From Fodinibacter sp963747405 (GTDB taxonomy: Bacteria; Actinomycetota; Actinomycetes; Actinomycetales; Dermatophilaceae), in assembly GCA_963747405.1 (NCBI GenBank), contig CAVVFG010000008.1, forward strand, positions 62,001 through 126,000: a stretch of 64,000 bases of DNA. The letters run 5' to 3'. Within the stretch, counting starts at the first letter, position 1, and every line of letters begins with the position of its first letter. Both the position numbers and the translations under genes were made by a program. Positions 50,558-59,099 of the stretch are shown one piece after another. Under the pieces are notes generated by a model. The model ran no database searches. It saw nothing but the letters and a program-made list of their open reading frames with translations, and had not been told where the DNA came from.

Positions 50558-51354
50558 CGTGCCGGCCGGCCCCAGGCGTCGAGCTCGCGCAGCACCGGGG
50601 TCGACTCGATGACCGCGGTGAACGAGACCCGCTCCGAGGCCAGTGTCAACCCGGTGAGCACGGCGAGCGCCAGGAGGCGGCCGCGGCGGCCGGTGGCCTC
50701 GAGCAGCGCGGTGCCGACCAGCGCACCGGCGGCGTTGGCGCCGGTGTCGCCGAGCATCGCGGTGCCGGCGAGGTCGGGGCTCAGCACCCCCAGGGCCGCA
50801 CCGGTGGCGGCGCCGGCCCGTGCCGCGGCCGGGCCGTCATCGACCAGCAGCAGCGGCAGCCCCGCGAGCACCGTGGCCTTCAGGGCCCGCCCGGGGCGCA
50901 GGTCGAGCAGGTTCGCCAGGTTGGCGGCGCCGGCGACCACGGCGCCCCCGAGCAGGGTGTCGACGGCCGCGACGTCGTGGCGCCGGCGGTCGGCGAGGGC
51001 GGCGGCGACCAGTCCGGTGGCCCCGATGCCGACGACCTTGACCAGCCCGGTGGTCACCCGGCCGCGGGCGGCGGCGCCCAGGTGGCCCCTGAGCCCCTTG
51101 CTCGCGCCGTCGCCGGCGAGGTCGTCGAGGGCGCCGAACGCACCCGAGCCGAGCACGGCGACCATCCCGGCCGGGCCGGTCGGCACGGCCCCGAGGGCGG
51201 CACCGGCCAGGTAGGCCGGACCCTCGAGCAGGGTCACCGGGCTCCCCGCGTGGTTGCGTCGCTGCCAGCGCGGTGCGTGCACCCGGGCGGTGAGCACCCG
51301 GTACGCGACCGCGGAGCCGGCCGCGGCAAGCGCTCCCGCCGCGACCCGGCTCAC
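50554..51354 (-). CDS. MraY/WecA-like membrane glycosyl-1-phosphate transferase homologue
   Basis: 266 aa, about seven hydrophobic segments. Motifs of the polyprenyl-phosphate hexose-1-phosphate transferase superfamily are visible: GALDDLAGDGASKGLRGHL (Asp-Asp motif), NLANLLDLRPGRALK (in place of NxxNxxDGxxG) and LGDTGANAAGALVG. It is shorter and more diverged than MraY, so activity is uncertain. GTG start overlaps steB; stop overlaps murJ. Confidence 0.8.
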   Translation of the reverse strand: MSRVAAGALAAAGSAVAYRVLTARVHAPRWQRRNHAGSPVTLLEGPAYLAGAALGAVPTGPAGMVAVLGSGAFGALDDLAGDGASKGLRGHLGAAARGRVTTGLVKVVGIGATGLVAAALADRRRHDVAAVDTLLGGAVVAGAANLANLLDLRPGRALKATVLAGLPLLLVDDGPAAARAGAATGAALGVLSPDLAGTAMLGDTGANAAGALVGTALLEATGRRGRLLALAVLTGLTLASERVSFTAVIESTPVLRELDAWGRPAR

Positions 51355-52313
51355 GACGCCGGGATGGGTGCGTAGGGGGCGTCGGCGCCCGGGGCCAGGC
51401 CGTACTGCCCGACGTCGCCGGCCGTCTGCTCCCGCAGGCCGTGCACCACGCTCGCCTGGCCCAGCGCGCCGCCGGCGTTGTCGACCGTCGAGACGCCCTT
51501 GGTGGCGGTGGCGTCGTTGCGCACGGTCTCGAGCACCGACACCCCGTCGCCCGACGTCGTCGTCACGGCGGCCGCCACCAACGAGCCGGACGCGCGCGTG
51601 TCGAGGGCGATGACGAGGTCGACCCACCGCTCGGCCGCCTGCTCACGGGCGTCGGCGTCACCCTGGGTGCTGTCCCCGCTCACCACGACGACGAGGTCGG
51701 CGAGCTCGAACCCCTCGGTGTCGATCTGGATCAGGTCGGCGGAGGCCAGGGCGTCCAGGCCCTTCTCGGCGGTGGTGGGTTCCAGTGCCTGCGCGGGATC
51801 CTGGGAAGGCACGGTCAGCAGGCCCGCCAGCAGCACGTCGCGTGGCGCCACGGACCCGCTGTCGGAGACGTCGACTCCCGCCTGCCCTGCTGCAGCCCGC
51901 ACCGCCGTGTCGCGCTTGGCGGCGATGCTGTCGTCGGCGCTCACCCAGTCCTCGGAGACCGAGGTGGTCGACACGACGGCAGCGCCGGCCGAGCGCAGCG
52001 TGGCGGCCGTCGCCTCGGACACCGCGGCATCGGAGCCGGGAAGCACGACGAGGGCGACACGGCGGTCCTGCAGCACCCCGGCGAGCAGGATCGGGTTGGT
52101 CTCGGCGATGTAGGCGTCGCGGGCCTCGGCACCGGCCCGCACCTCGCCCAGCTCGCTGTTGAGGTCGGTCTTGTCCTGGCGCAGCCCCGCCAGCTCCTTG
52201 TTGAGCGTCGCGCCGAGCTCGCCCTTGAGGGGGCCGGCACCGAGCACGATGCCCACGGCCAGGGCCAGGAAGATCGAGACGATGGAGACCAGGTGGTAGC
52301 GGAAGTCGATCAA
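51351..52313 (-). CDS. steB: SteB/MctB-like protein (Rv1698 family)
   Basis: 320 aa. One N-terminal membrane helix (about 8-26 of IDFRYHLVSIVSIFLALAVGIVLGAGPL), a coiled coil (about 35-65) and an extracytoplasmic alpha/beta domain. The family is called MctB (copper transport) in mycobacteria and SteB, a cell-separation factor acting with SteA, in corynebacteria. The start is TTG at 52313: AAGGAG lies 7 nt upstream, inside the end of steA, and the product begins as homologues do; TTGA overlaps the steA stop. Confidence 0.9.
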   Translation of the reverse strand: MIDFRYHLVSIVSIFLALAVGIVLGAGPLKGELGATLNKELAGLRQDKTDLNSELGEVRAGAEARDAYIAETNPILLAGVLQDRRVALVVLPGSDAAVSEATAATLRSAGAAVVSTTSVSEDWVSADDSIAAKRDTAVRAAAGQAGVDVSDSGSVAPRDVLLAGLLTVPSQDPAQALEPTTAEKGLDALASADLIQIDTEGFELADLVVVVSGDSTQGDADAREQAAERWVDLVIALDTRASGSLVAAAVTTTSGDGVSVLETVRNDATATKGVSTVDNAGGALGQASVVHGLREQTAGDVGQYGLAPGADAPYAPIPAS

Positions 52314-53488
52314 CCGAACACTCCTTGGATGGACGACCACACGTCGTCGATGCGCGCGCCGAGCACCTGCAGCAGGGCCCTGCCACCCGTCGTCGACCAC
52401 AGGGCGGCGCCGAGGGCGAGCAGCCCCACGGTGAGCATGAGGACCAGGCTGAGGCCCGAGATGCGGGCCCGATAGAGCCGGCTGACCCCCTTGGCGTCGA
52501 CCAGCTTGCCGCCCACCCGCAGCCGGGTGAGGAAGGTGCTCGCCATGCCCGAGCGGCCCTTGTCGAGGAACTCGACGAGCGTCACGTGCGTGCCGACGGC
52601 CACGATGAGCGAGGCCCCCTTGTCGTCGGCGAGCAGCATCGCGACGTCCTCGCTGGTGCCGGTCGCGGGGAAGACCACCGGCTCGACGCCCAGCGACCGC
52701 ACCCGCTCGAGCCCCGGGGCGCGGCCGTCGCGGTAGGCGTGCACCACGATCTCGGCGCCGCAGCGCAGCGCGTCGTCGGACACCGAGTCCATGTCGCCGA
52801 CGATGAGGTCGGGCTGGTGGCGGGCCTCGATGAGCGCGTCGGCGCCGCCGTCGACGCCGATCAGGATCGGCTTGTACTCGCGGATGTAGTGCCGCAGGGT
52901 CTCCAGGTCGTCCTTGTAGTGGTAGCCGCGCACCACGATCAGCGCGTGCCGGCCGTCGAGGTCGGTGCGGATGTCGGGGACGCCCACCCCGTCGAAGAGC
53001 AGATCGCGCTCCTTGCGCAGGTAGTCCATGGTGTTCTGCGCGAACGCCTCGAGCTGGTCGGACAGTCCGGCGCGCGCGAGGGTCATCGCCTGTTGCACGG
53101 CCTCGAGGTCGAGCACGGTGGCCGTCACGACCGTGCTGTCCGCGGTGCGCACCGCGCCACCCTCCAGGCTCAGCTCGGTGCCCTCCTTGATGGTCATCAC
53201 GCCGGGCCCGGCCAGGTCGAGCAGCGGGATTCCGGCCGCGACGACGATCTCGGGCCCCAGGTTGGGGTAGCGCCCGGAGATCGACGACGACGCGTTGATG
53301 ACGGCAGCCGGTCTGCAGGCCACCAGGGCCTCGGCGCTGACCCGGTCGAGGTCCTCGTGGTCGATCACCGCGACATCACCCGGGCGCAGCCGCTTGGTGA
53401 GGTCCTTGGTACGCCGGTCGACGCGTGCCGGACCGCCCAGCCCGGGTCGGGGGCCGCGCTTGCTGCGGGCGGGAAGGCGGATGGACAT
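52310..53488 (-). CDS. steA: SteA-like protein (Rv1697 family), TPK-like domain plus C-terminal membrane helix
   Basis: 392 aa. The central part resembles thiamin pyrophosphokinase catalytic domains (GVDGGADALIEARHQPDLIVGDMDSVSD at about 222-249) and a single membrane helix lies near the C-terminus (LSLVLMLTVGLLALGAALW, about 346-364). In corynebacteria SteA works with SteB in daughter-cell separation upstream of peptidoglycan hydrolases. Located between recN and steB exactly as in mycobacteria. Confidence 0.92.
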   Translation of the reverse strand: MSIRLPARSKRGPRPGLGGPARVDRRTKDLTKRLRPGDVAVIDHEDLDRVSAEALVACRPAAVINASSSISGRYPNLGPEIVVAAGIPLLDLAGPGVMTIKEGTELSLEGGAVRTADSTVVTATVLDLEAVQQAMTLARAGLSDQLEAFAQNTMDYLRKERDLLFDGVGVPDIRTDLDGRHALIVVRGYHYKDDLETLRHYIREYKPILIGVDGGADALIEARHQPDLIVGDMDSVSDDALRCGAEIVVHAYRDGRAPGLERVRSLGVEPVVFPATGTSEDVAMLLADDKGASLIVAVGTHVTLVEFLDKGRSGMASTFLTRLRVGGKLVDAKGVSRLYRARISGLSLVLMLTVGLLALGAALWSTTGGRALLQVLGARIDDVWSSIQGVFG

Positions 53489-53511
53489 CTACACCATCGT
53501 GCCACGTCGGG

Positions 53512-55200
53512 CTAGGCCCGGGCGCGCGCCATCAGGTCGCGGGCGTGCTCGAGCGCTGCATCGGTGCCGCTGCCACCGAGCATCCGGGCGAGCTCGGCGA
53601 CCCGTTGCTCCCCCTCGACCTCGTGGACCCCGCTGCGGGTGACGTGCCCGTCGTCGGACCGCTCGACGACCAGGTGCCGGTCGGCGTGGGCGGCGACCTG
53701 CGCGAGGTGGGTGACGACCACCACCTGGGCATGCCGGGCGAGCGCCGCGAGCCGGGCGCCGACGTCGAGGGCCGCGCGGCCGCCGACCCCGGCATCCACC
53801 TCGTCGAAGACGAAGGTCGGCACGGAGGTGACCTCGGTGGCCGTGGCGACCTCGATGGCGAGCATCACGCGGGACAGCTCACCACCGGATGCCGCCTTGG
53901 TCACCGCCCGCGGTGCGGTGCCCGACCCGCTGGCGAGGCGGATCTCGATGTCGTCGCGGCCCTCAGCGGTGAACCGCCCGGCATCCTCGACCGCGACCGA
54001 GACGGTGGCCGAGCCCATCGCCAGGTGGCTCAGCTCGTCGGTGATGCGGCTGCCGAGGGCGGCCGCGGCCGCGCTGCGCGTCGAGGTGAGCCGGGCCGCG
54101 GACTCCTGCCGCGCGGCGGTGAGGGTGACGACCTGCTCCTCCAGCTCGCCGATGCGGTCACCGGTGCCGTCGAGCTCGTCCACGCGCCGGGCGGCCTCGC
54201 CGCCCCAGCGCAGCACGCCGTCGACGGTCGGCCCGTAGAGCCGGGTCAGCTCACCGAGGGCGGCCCGGCGCTGCTCGACCTGCTCGAGGCGGGCCGGGTC
54301 GATGTCGGCGTCGGCGAGGTAGCCACCCAGGTCGGCGGCGACGTCTGCGGCCAGGTAGCGCAGCTCGTCGACCCTGGTGCCGATCTCGGCGAGGGCGGGG
54401 TCGCTGCCGCTGACCGCGGCCAACCGCGCCGACGCCGTGGCCAGGGCCTCGAGCACGCCCGGCGACGGCATGCCGACATCGTCGTCGCCGGCCAGGGCGG
54501 TGTGCGCGGCGCCGGCTCCGGCGCGCAGCTCCTCGGCGTGGCCGAGCCGCTCGGACTCGAGGGCGAGGGCGGCGTCCTCGCCGGGCTGCGGGTCGAGGGC
54601 CTCGATGCGCTCGAGACCGGCACGCAGGGCGTCGGCCTCGCGGGCCCGCTCGGCCGCGGCGGTTCGCAGGTGGCCCAGCTCGGCCTCCGCAGCCGTGAGC
54701 TCGGTGTGCACCGCCCGGTACGCCGCGAGCGTGTCGGCGACCTGGCGGCCACCGAAGGCGTCGAGCACCTCACGGTGCTGGTCGGCGCGGCGCAGCCGCC
54801 ACTGGTCGGCCTGCCCGTGCACGGCGACGAGGTGCTCGGCCAGCTCGGCGAGCACGCCCACCGGCGCGGCGCGGCCACCGACGTGGGCCCGGGACCGGCC
54901 GTCGGCGGACACCGAGCGAACGAGTACCAGCCCGTCGGCCACGTCGGCACCGGCCTCGGCGGCGCGCGCCAGGGCGGGGTGGCCCGCCGGCAGGTCGATG
55001 ACGCCCTCGACGACGACCCGGTCGGCTCCGGCACGCACGAGGGCGGAGTCGCCACGCCCGCCGAGCAGCAGACCCAGGCCGGTGACGACCATCGTCTTGC
55101 CGGCACCGGTCTCGCCGGTGAGCACGGTCAGCCCGGGGTGCAGCGGCAGCACGGCCTCGTCGATGACCCCCAGGTCGCGGATGCGGACCTCCTCGATCAC
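53512..55200 (-). CDS. recN: DNA repair protein RecN
   Basis: 562-aa SMC-like ATPase of double-strand break repair. Walker A GETGAGKT at 29-36, a central coiled coil, the ABC signature SGGELSRVMLA and Walker B FVFDEVDAGVGG. The GTG start overlaps the nadK stop (GTGA). No SOS box is obvious upstream, since it is internal to an operon. Confidence 0.97.
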   Translation of the reverse strand: MIEEVRIRDLGVIDEAVLPLHPGLTVLTGETGAGKTMVVTGLGLLLGGRGDSALVRAGADRVVVEGVIDLPAGHPALARAAEAGADVADGLVLVRSVSADGRSRAHVGGRAAPVGVLAELAEHLVAVHGQADQWRLRRADQHREVLDAFGGRQVADTLAAYRAVHTELTAAEAELGHLRTAAAERAREADALRAGLERIEALDPQPGEDAALALESERLGHAEELRAGAGAAHTALAGDDDVGMPSPGVLEALATASARLAAVSGSDPALAEIGTRVDELRYLAADVAADLGGYLADADIDPARLEQVEQRRAALGELTRLYGPTVDGVLRWGGEAARRVDELDGTGDRIGELEEQVVTLTAARQESAARLTSTRSAAAAALGSRITDELSHLAMGSATVSVAVEDAGRFTAEGRDDIEIRLASGSGTAPRAVTKAASGGELSRVMLAIEVATATEVTSVPTFVFDEVDAGVGGRAALDVGARLAALARHAQVVVVTHLAQVAAHADRHLVVERSDDGHVTRSGVHEVEGEQRVAELARMLGGSGTDAALEHARDLMARARA

Positions 55201-56162
55201 GCGCGGCCGTCCCGGTAGGCGTCGGACATCATCGCGCCGGCGGCGCCGCGCCAGCCCTGCACGGGGAGCCGGAACTTCTCGACCAGCCGGTCGGTGAACC
55301 CGCCGTGCGACAACCGCGCCAGCAGAACGGGCTGGTCGGACCGGTGCACCTCGATGCGCGCGCCCGGGGGGAGGTCGACGGCGCGACGGCCGTCGCACCA
55401 CACGACGCCGGTGCCCTGGGTGCGCGCCAGCACCTCGACGACGAGGCGGGACTGCGGGCCGACCACGACCGGCCGGGCGAAGAGGGCGTGCGCGCTGATG
55501 GGCACCAGCAGCAACGCCTCGACGTCGGGCCACACCACCGGACCGCCGGCCGAGAACGCGTAGGCGGTGGACCCGGTGGGGGTGGCCATGACGATGCCGT
55601 CACACCCCCAGGTGGACAGGGGGCGACCGTCGATCGCGACGGTGAGCTCGAGCATCCGCTCGCGAGAGGCCTTTTCGACGCTCACCTCGTTCAGCGCCCA
55701 GGACGAGAAGACGCTCTGGCCGTGCTCGACGGCGTGCACCTCGAGGGTCATCCGCTCTTCGACGGTGTAGTCGCGCGAGACGATGCGCTCGACGGTGGCG
55801 TCGAGGTCCTCGCGCTCGGCCTCGGCGAGGAAGCCGACGTGCCCCAGGTTGACCCCGAGCAAGGGCACGCACGACCCCCGGGAGAGCTCGGCGCCGCGCA
55901 GGATGGTGCCGTCGCCTCCGAGCACGCAGACCAGCTCGCACCCGGCGGCCGCGGAGTCGGGCCCGTCGGAGTCGTCACCGGCGGCGGACGCCTGGACCCC
56001 CGGGACGGCTGCCAGCGGGGAGTCGACCAGCTCGTCGGGTGGCGCGCACACGCCCACCCCGGAGGCGATGAGGCGGGTGGCGACGTCTGCCGCCAGCTGC
56101 TGGGCCTCCGGGCGGTGCACGTTGGTGACGAGCAGGATGCGGCGCGACGGCGCGGTCGTCAT
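55197..56162 (-). CDS. nadK: NAD kinase
   Basis: Phosphorylates NAD to NADP. 321 aa with GGDGTILRGA (catalytic Asp), the NEVSVEK diphosphate region and DGIVMATPTGSTAYAFSAGGPVV. The ATG at 56162 overlaps the tlyA stop (ATGA); a longer in-frame upstream reading is tlyA in another frame and was rejected. Confidence 0.96.
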   Translation of the reverse strand: MTTAPSRRILLVTNVHRPEAQQLAADVATRLIASGVGVCAPPDELVDSPLAAVPGVQASAAGDDSDGPDSAAAGCELVCVLGGDGTILRGAELSRGSCVPLLGVNLGHVGFLAEAEREDLDATVERIVSRDYTVEERMTLEVHAVEHGQSVFSSWALNEVSVEKASRERMLELTVAIDGRPLSTWGCDGIVMATPTGSTAYAFSAGGPVVWPDVEALLLVPISAHALFARPVVVGPQSRLVVEVLARTQGTGVVWCDGRRAVDLPPGARIEVHRSDQPVLLARLSHGGFTDRLVEKFRLPVQGWRGAAGAMMSDAYRDGRA

Positions 56163-56977
56163 CGTCGTCCTCCGCCCGGTGGGTGGCTGGTGGTCGCGCG
56201 CACGAGGTCGGCGACCCGGTCGGTGTTCATTGTGTCCGACGGCACCGACCGCGCCCACAGGAGGTACTCCGCGTTGCCGCTCGTACCGCTGATCGGGCTC
56301 GGCCGGATGCCGTGCACGTGCAGGCCGTGGCTCCCGACCGCCGCGACCACCCGCTCCAGGGCGCGGGTGCGGTCCGCGGGGTCGGTGGCCACGCCCTGCC
56401 GGTTGAGCCGTCCGCGGCCCACCTCGAACTGCGGCTTGACCAGCACGACCAGGTCGCCGTCGGGGCGCAGCAGGCCGGCCAGGTCACCCATGACCAGGGA
56501 GAGGGAGATGAACGACAGGTCGGCGACGACGAGGTCGGCCGGGCCGCCGAGGTCGGCCGCCGTCAGCCCCCGCACGGTGGTGCCGCTGCGCTCCTCCACG
56601 CGCGCGTCGTTGGCCACCTCGGGCACCAGCTGGCCGTGGCCGACGTCGACGGCCACCACCTCTGCCGCGCCCCTCGCGAGCAGCACCTGAGTGAAGCCGC
56701 CGGTCGACGCGCCCACGTCGACGCAGCGCCGCCCGGCGACCTCGAGCCCCTGCGGGCTCCACGCGTCGAGGGCCGCGAGGAGCTTGTGGGCCGCCCGACC
56801 GACCCAGCGCGGGCCGGTCGAGGTCACGGACACGGCATCCGAGCCCGAGACGGGGTGCGACGGCTTGCTGACCGCAGTCCCGGCGACCACGACGAGGCCC
56901 TCGGTGATGAGGTCACGGGCCTCGCCGCGCGAGCGCGCGAGGCCGCGCCGGACAAGCTCGGCGTCGAGGCGGCCGAT
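56159..56977 (-). CDS. tlyA: TlyA family rRNA 2'-O-methyltransferase, apparent ATC start
   Basis: About 272 aa: an N-terminal S4 RNA-binding domain (RLDAELVRRGLARSRGEARDLI) and an FtsJ/RrmJ-type methyltransferase domain (CVDVGASTGGFTQVLLARGA, DLVVADLSFISLSLV, VLVKPQFEVGRG). In mycobacteria it methylates 16S and 23S rRNA and is needed for capreomycin sensitivity. No ATG, GTG or TTG occurs in frame near the expected start. An ATC lies one base after the TGA of the upstream 73-aa gene, exactly where a coupled ATG would be, and gives the family's usual length. The nearest conventional in-frame start (GTG, 57142) would add 55 residues that are the shadow of the upstream gene. Confidence 0.85.
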   Translation of the reverse strand: MGRLDAELVRRGLARSRGEARDLITEGLVVVAGTAVSKPSHPVSGSDAVSVTSTGPRWVGRAAHKLLAALDAWSPQGLEVAGRRCVDVGASTGGFTQVLLARGAAEVVAVDVGHGQLVPEVANDARVEERSGTTVRGLTAADLGGPADLVVADLSFISLSLVMGDLAGLLRPDGDLVVLVKPQFEVGRGRLNRQGVATDPADRTRALERVVAAVGSHGLHVHGIRPSPISGTSGNAEYLLWARSVPSDTMNTDRVADLVRATTSHPPGGGRR

Positions 56978-56978
56978 C

Positions 56979-57200
56979 TCAGCCGCCGAGATCGGTGAGC
57001 CGCGACTGCAGCGTGCGGTGCACCGCCTCGCCGGCCTCCAGCTGGGCGTCGAGGTCGTCGCCGGGTGCGGCGGCGAGGTCGCCCAGGGCAGCGTCGATGA
57101 CCAGGTCGCCCGTCGCCGGGGGTGCCCCCGCTTCGTGGGCACCCTTCGGTGCCGGCACCGGGCCCTCCACAGGAGTGCTGTCGAGGTGCTGCTCGGTCAC
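56979..57200 (-). CDS. Small hypothetical protein upstream of tlyA
   Basis: 73 aa, mostly acidic, predicted helical (VIDAALGDLAAAPGDDLDAQLEAGEAVHRTLQSRL). Proteins like this are found between the Ala/Lys-repeat gene and tlyA in related actinobacteria. GTG start overlapping the preceding gene (GTGA); its TGA is one base from the tlyA ATC. Function unknown. Confidence 0.75.
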   Translation of the reverse strand: MTEQHLDSTPVEGPVPAPKGAHEAGAPPATGDLVIDAALGDLAAAPGDDLDAQLEAGEAVHRTLQSRLTDLGG

Positions 57201-58096
57201 GCGCCGTCCGCCGGTGCGCTGGCCGAGGAGGTGCCGCCGGCAGAACTGGGCGCGGTCTTTGTCGCCGTCGAGGTCTTCTTCGCCGGCGCCTTCTTCGCCG
57301 TCGAGGTCTTCTTGGCCGTCGAGGTCTTCTTCGCCGGCGCCTTTGTCGCCGTCGAGGTCTTCTTCGCCGGCGCCTTTGTCGCCGTCGAGGTCTTCTTGGC
57401 CGTCGAGGTCTTCGTCGCCGGCGCCTTTGTCGCCGTCGAGGTCTTCTTGGCCGTCGAGGTCTTCTTCGCCGGCGCCTTCTTCGCCGTCGAGGTCTTTGTC
57501 GCCGGAGCCTTCTTCGCCGGAGCCTTCTTGGCCGTCGGGGCATTCGGCGCCGCAGCCGCCGTCGTCGTGGCGGACTGTGTGGCCGGAGCCTTCTCAGCCG
57601 CCGCCTTCGGGGCGGCAGCCTTCGTGGCCGGCGCACTCGTGGACCCGGTCGACGCCTGCGGTGCCGTCGACGCCGGGACGGCCGGGGCGACCCGGGCCGG
57701 CTCGGGCCCGAGGTCGACGATGGAGTCAGCCACCGGTCCGGGCGTGCGCGTAGTCATGCCGGTCGCCGAGCGGGCCAGGTCGTCGACCTGCGCGGCCAGC
57801 CCCGCCACCGTGGCGGCGAGGGCCTGCACGTCGGTGGAGATCCGGTTGACGTCGAGCTTGGCGACGGCCGAGTCCACCTCGCGACGCACCAGGCGCACCA
57901 GCGCCTTCCGGTTGGACTCCGCGGCCTGCAGCAGCTCGTCGGCCAGCCCGCTGACCTGCTTGGCGGCCTTCTTGCGCGAGGCGTCCGAGCCGGCCAGGGC
58001 GAGGATCTCGGCGGCCGCCTCCTTGGCGGCACTGCGGGTGAGCTCACCGAGCCCTGACGCGAGCTCGACGTAGCCCTGGATGGAGCGCTTGGCCAT
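57197..58096 (-). CDS. Phasin-like protein with long Ala/Lys/Thr repeat tail
   Basis: 299 aa. Residues 1-115 form an amphipathic helical domain (YVELASGLGELTRSAAKEAAAEIL, then ADELLQAAESNRKALVRLVRREVDSAV) like phasin-type or granule-associated proteins. From about residue 165 to the end the sequence is histone H1-like, built from repeated AKK(A/T)(P/S)-type units; the DNA repeats with periods near 18, 33 and 45 bp. Such tails bind DNA or polyphosphate. AGGAGG lies 4 nt before the ATG, a strong site suggesting high expression. Function is inferred; no polyhydroxyalkanoate synthase genes are nearby. Confidence 0.8.
   Translation of the reverse strand: MAKRSIQGYVELASGLGELTRSAAKEAAAEILALAGSDASRKKAAKQVSGLADELLQAAESNRKALVRLVRREVDSAVAKLDVNRISTDVQALAATVAGLAAQVDDLARSATGMTTRTPGPVADSIVDLGPEPARVAPAVPASTAPQASTGSTSAPATKAAAPKAAAEKAPATQSATTTAAAAPNAPTAKKAPAKKAPATKTSTAKKAPAKKTSTAKKTSTATKAPATKTSTAKKTSTATKAPAKKTSTATKAPAKKTSTAKKTSTAKKAPAKKTSTATKTAPSSAGGTSSASAPADGA
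57250..57520 (-). repeat. Coding repeat array in the phasin-like gene
   Basis: Repeats of GTCTTCTTCGCC / GCCGTCGAG words encode PAKKTSTAKK-type units. Copies are near-identical at DNA level, including synonymous sites, so the array has been homogenised recently and length variation between strains is likely. Confidence 0.8.
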
Positions 58097-58145
58097 GGGT
58101 CCTCCTGACACGTGGCAGCCCGGACAGCCGCCCTTCCGGGTCACG

Positions 58146-59099
58146 TTACCGGGACGCGGCGTTCTCGACCACGGACTCGGCCCGGGCCACCAACGCGTCG
58201 ACCTCGGTCTTCGCGGCTCCCGCGTCACGCGCGGAGTGCACCGCACCCACGGCATCGGCCAGCGCGCGAAGCCCACCGGCTGCGTCGTCCGGGTCGGCAA
58301 GGAGGCCCCGCAGGTCGGGCGCCACCCAAGTGGGGCGCCGCTGCGCGGGCGCCTCGAGGCAGGCCCGCAGGTCGTCGACCCCCGTCAGCACCAGCAGCGA
58401 GTCCATCCCGGCGGCCACGGCCCCCTCGATGTCGGTGTCGAGCCGGTCACCGACAGCCAGCAGCCGGCTCGCAGGCAGGTCGAGGCGCTGGGCACACAGC
58501 AGGTACAGGGGCGGCTCGGGCTTTCCGGCGACGAGGTTTGGTGGGGCGCCGACGGCGCGCTCGACGGCGGCGACGAACGAGCCGTTGCCCGGTGCCACCC
58601 CCCGGTCGGTCGGCAGCGTGCCGTCGGTGTTGGTCGCCACCCAGGTGGCGCCGGCCTCCACGGCGTACGCAGCCTCGGCCAGGTCGCTCGCCGTCACGTC
58701 CGGGCCGTAGCCCTGCAGGACCGCATCGAGGGCGACGTCCGCGGCATCCGCCGGGAGCACGGGGCGCAGCCCGCCCTGCGCGAGGGCGGTCGCGACACCC
58801 GGCCCGCCGACCGCCAGCACGGGGCTGCCGGCCGGCAGCCGCTGCGCCAGCAACCAGACACCGGCCTGCGCACTGGTGGCGACCGCCTCGGGCGTACAGG
58901 TCAGGCCGAGGTCGCCCAGGTGGCCGACGACGTCGGCCGGCGAGCGTGACGCGTTGTTGGTGGCGTAGAGCACGGAAACGCTCAGGCCGCCGAGCACCTC
59001 GACCGCGTGCGGCACGGCGCTCGCGCCGCGGTAGACGACACCGTCGAGGTCGCAGACCACCGCCGAGTAGCGGGTCACCAGCGAGCCGGGCGAGGTCAC
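58146..59099 (-). CDS. HAD-IIA (NagD-like) sugar or p-nitrophenyl phosphatase
   Basis: 317 aa. Motif I CDLDGVVYRG (Asp17, Asp19), motif II YATNNASRSP, motif III Lys in GKPEPPLY and motif IV VGDRLDTDIEGAVAAGMDSLLV match the HAD-IIA subfamily. The GTG start overlaps the TPR gene stop (GTGA). In mycobacteria the homologue (Rv1692) is a glycerol-3-phosphate phosphatase and lies in the same place beside tlyA, so the same activity is plausible. Confidence 0.93.
   Translation of the reverse strand: MTSPGSLVTRYSAVVCDLDGVVYRGASAVPHAVEVLGGLSVSVLYATNNASRSPADVVGHLGDLGLTCTPEAVATSAQAGVWLLAQRLPAGSPVLAVGGPGVATALAQGGLRPVLPADAADVALDAVLQGYGPDVTASDLAEAAYAVEAGATWVATNTDGTLPTDRGVAPGNGSFVAAVERAVGAPPNLVAGKPEPPLYLLCAQRLDLPASRLLAVGDRLDTDIEGAVAAGMDSLLVLTGVDDLRACLEAPAQRRPTWVAPDLRGLLADPDDAAGGLRALADAVGAVHSARDAGAAKTEVDALVARAESVVENAASR

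Noticed and set aside
56979..57142. N-terminal extension of TlyA from GTG 57142
   Set aside because: Its 55 residues are the out-of-frame shadow of the 73-aa gene and look nothing like an S4-domain leader.
57250..57520. Noncoding tandem repeat locus
   Set aside because: The repeats lie in frame in a gene with a strong ribosome site and encode a consistent basic tail.
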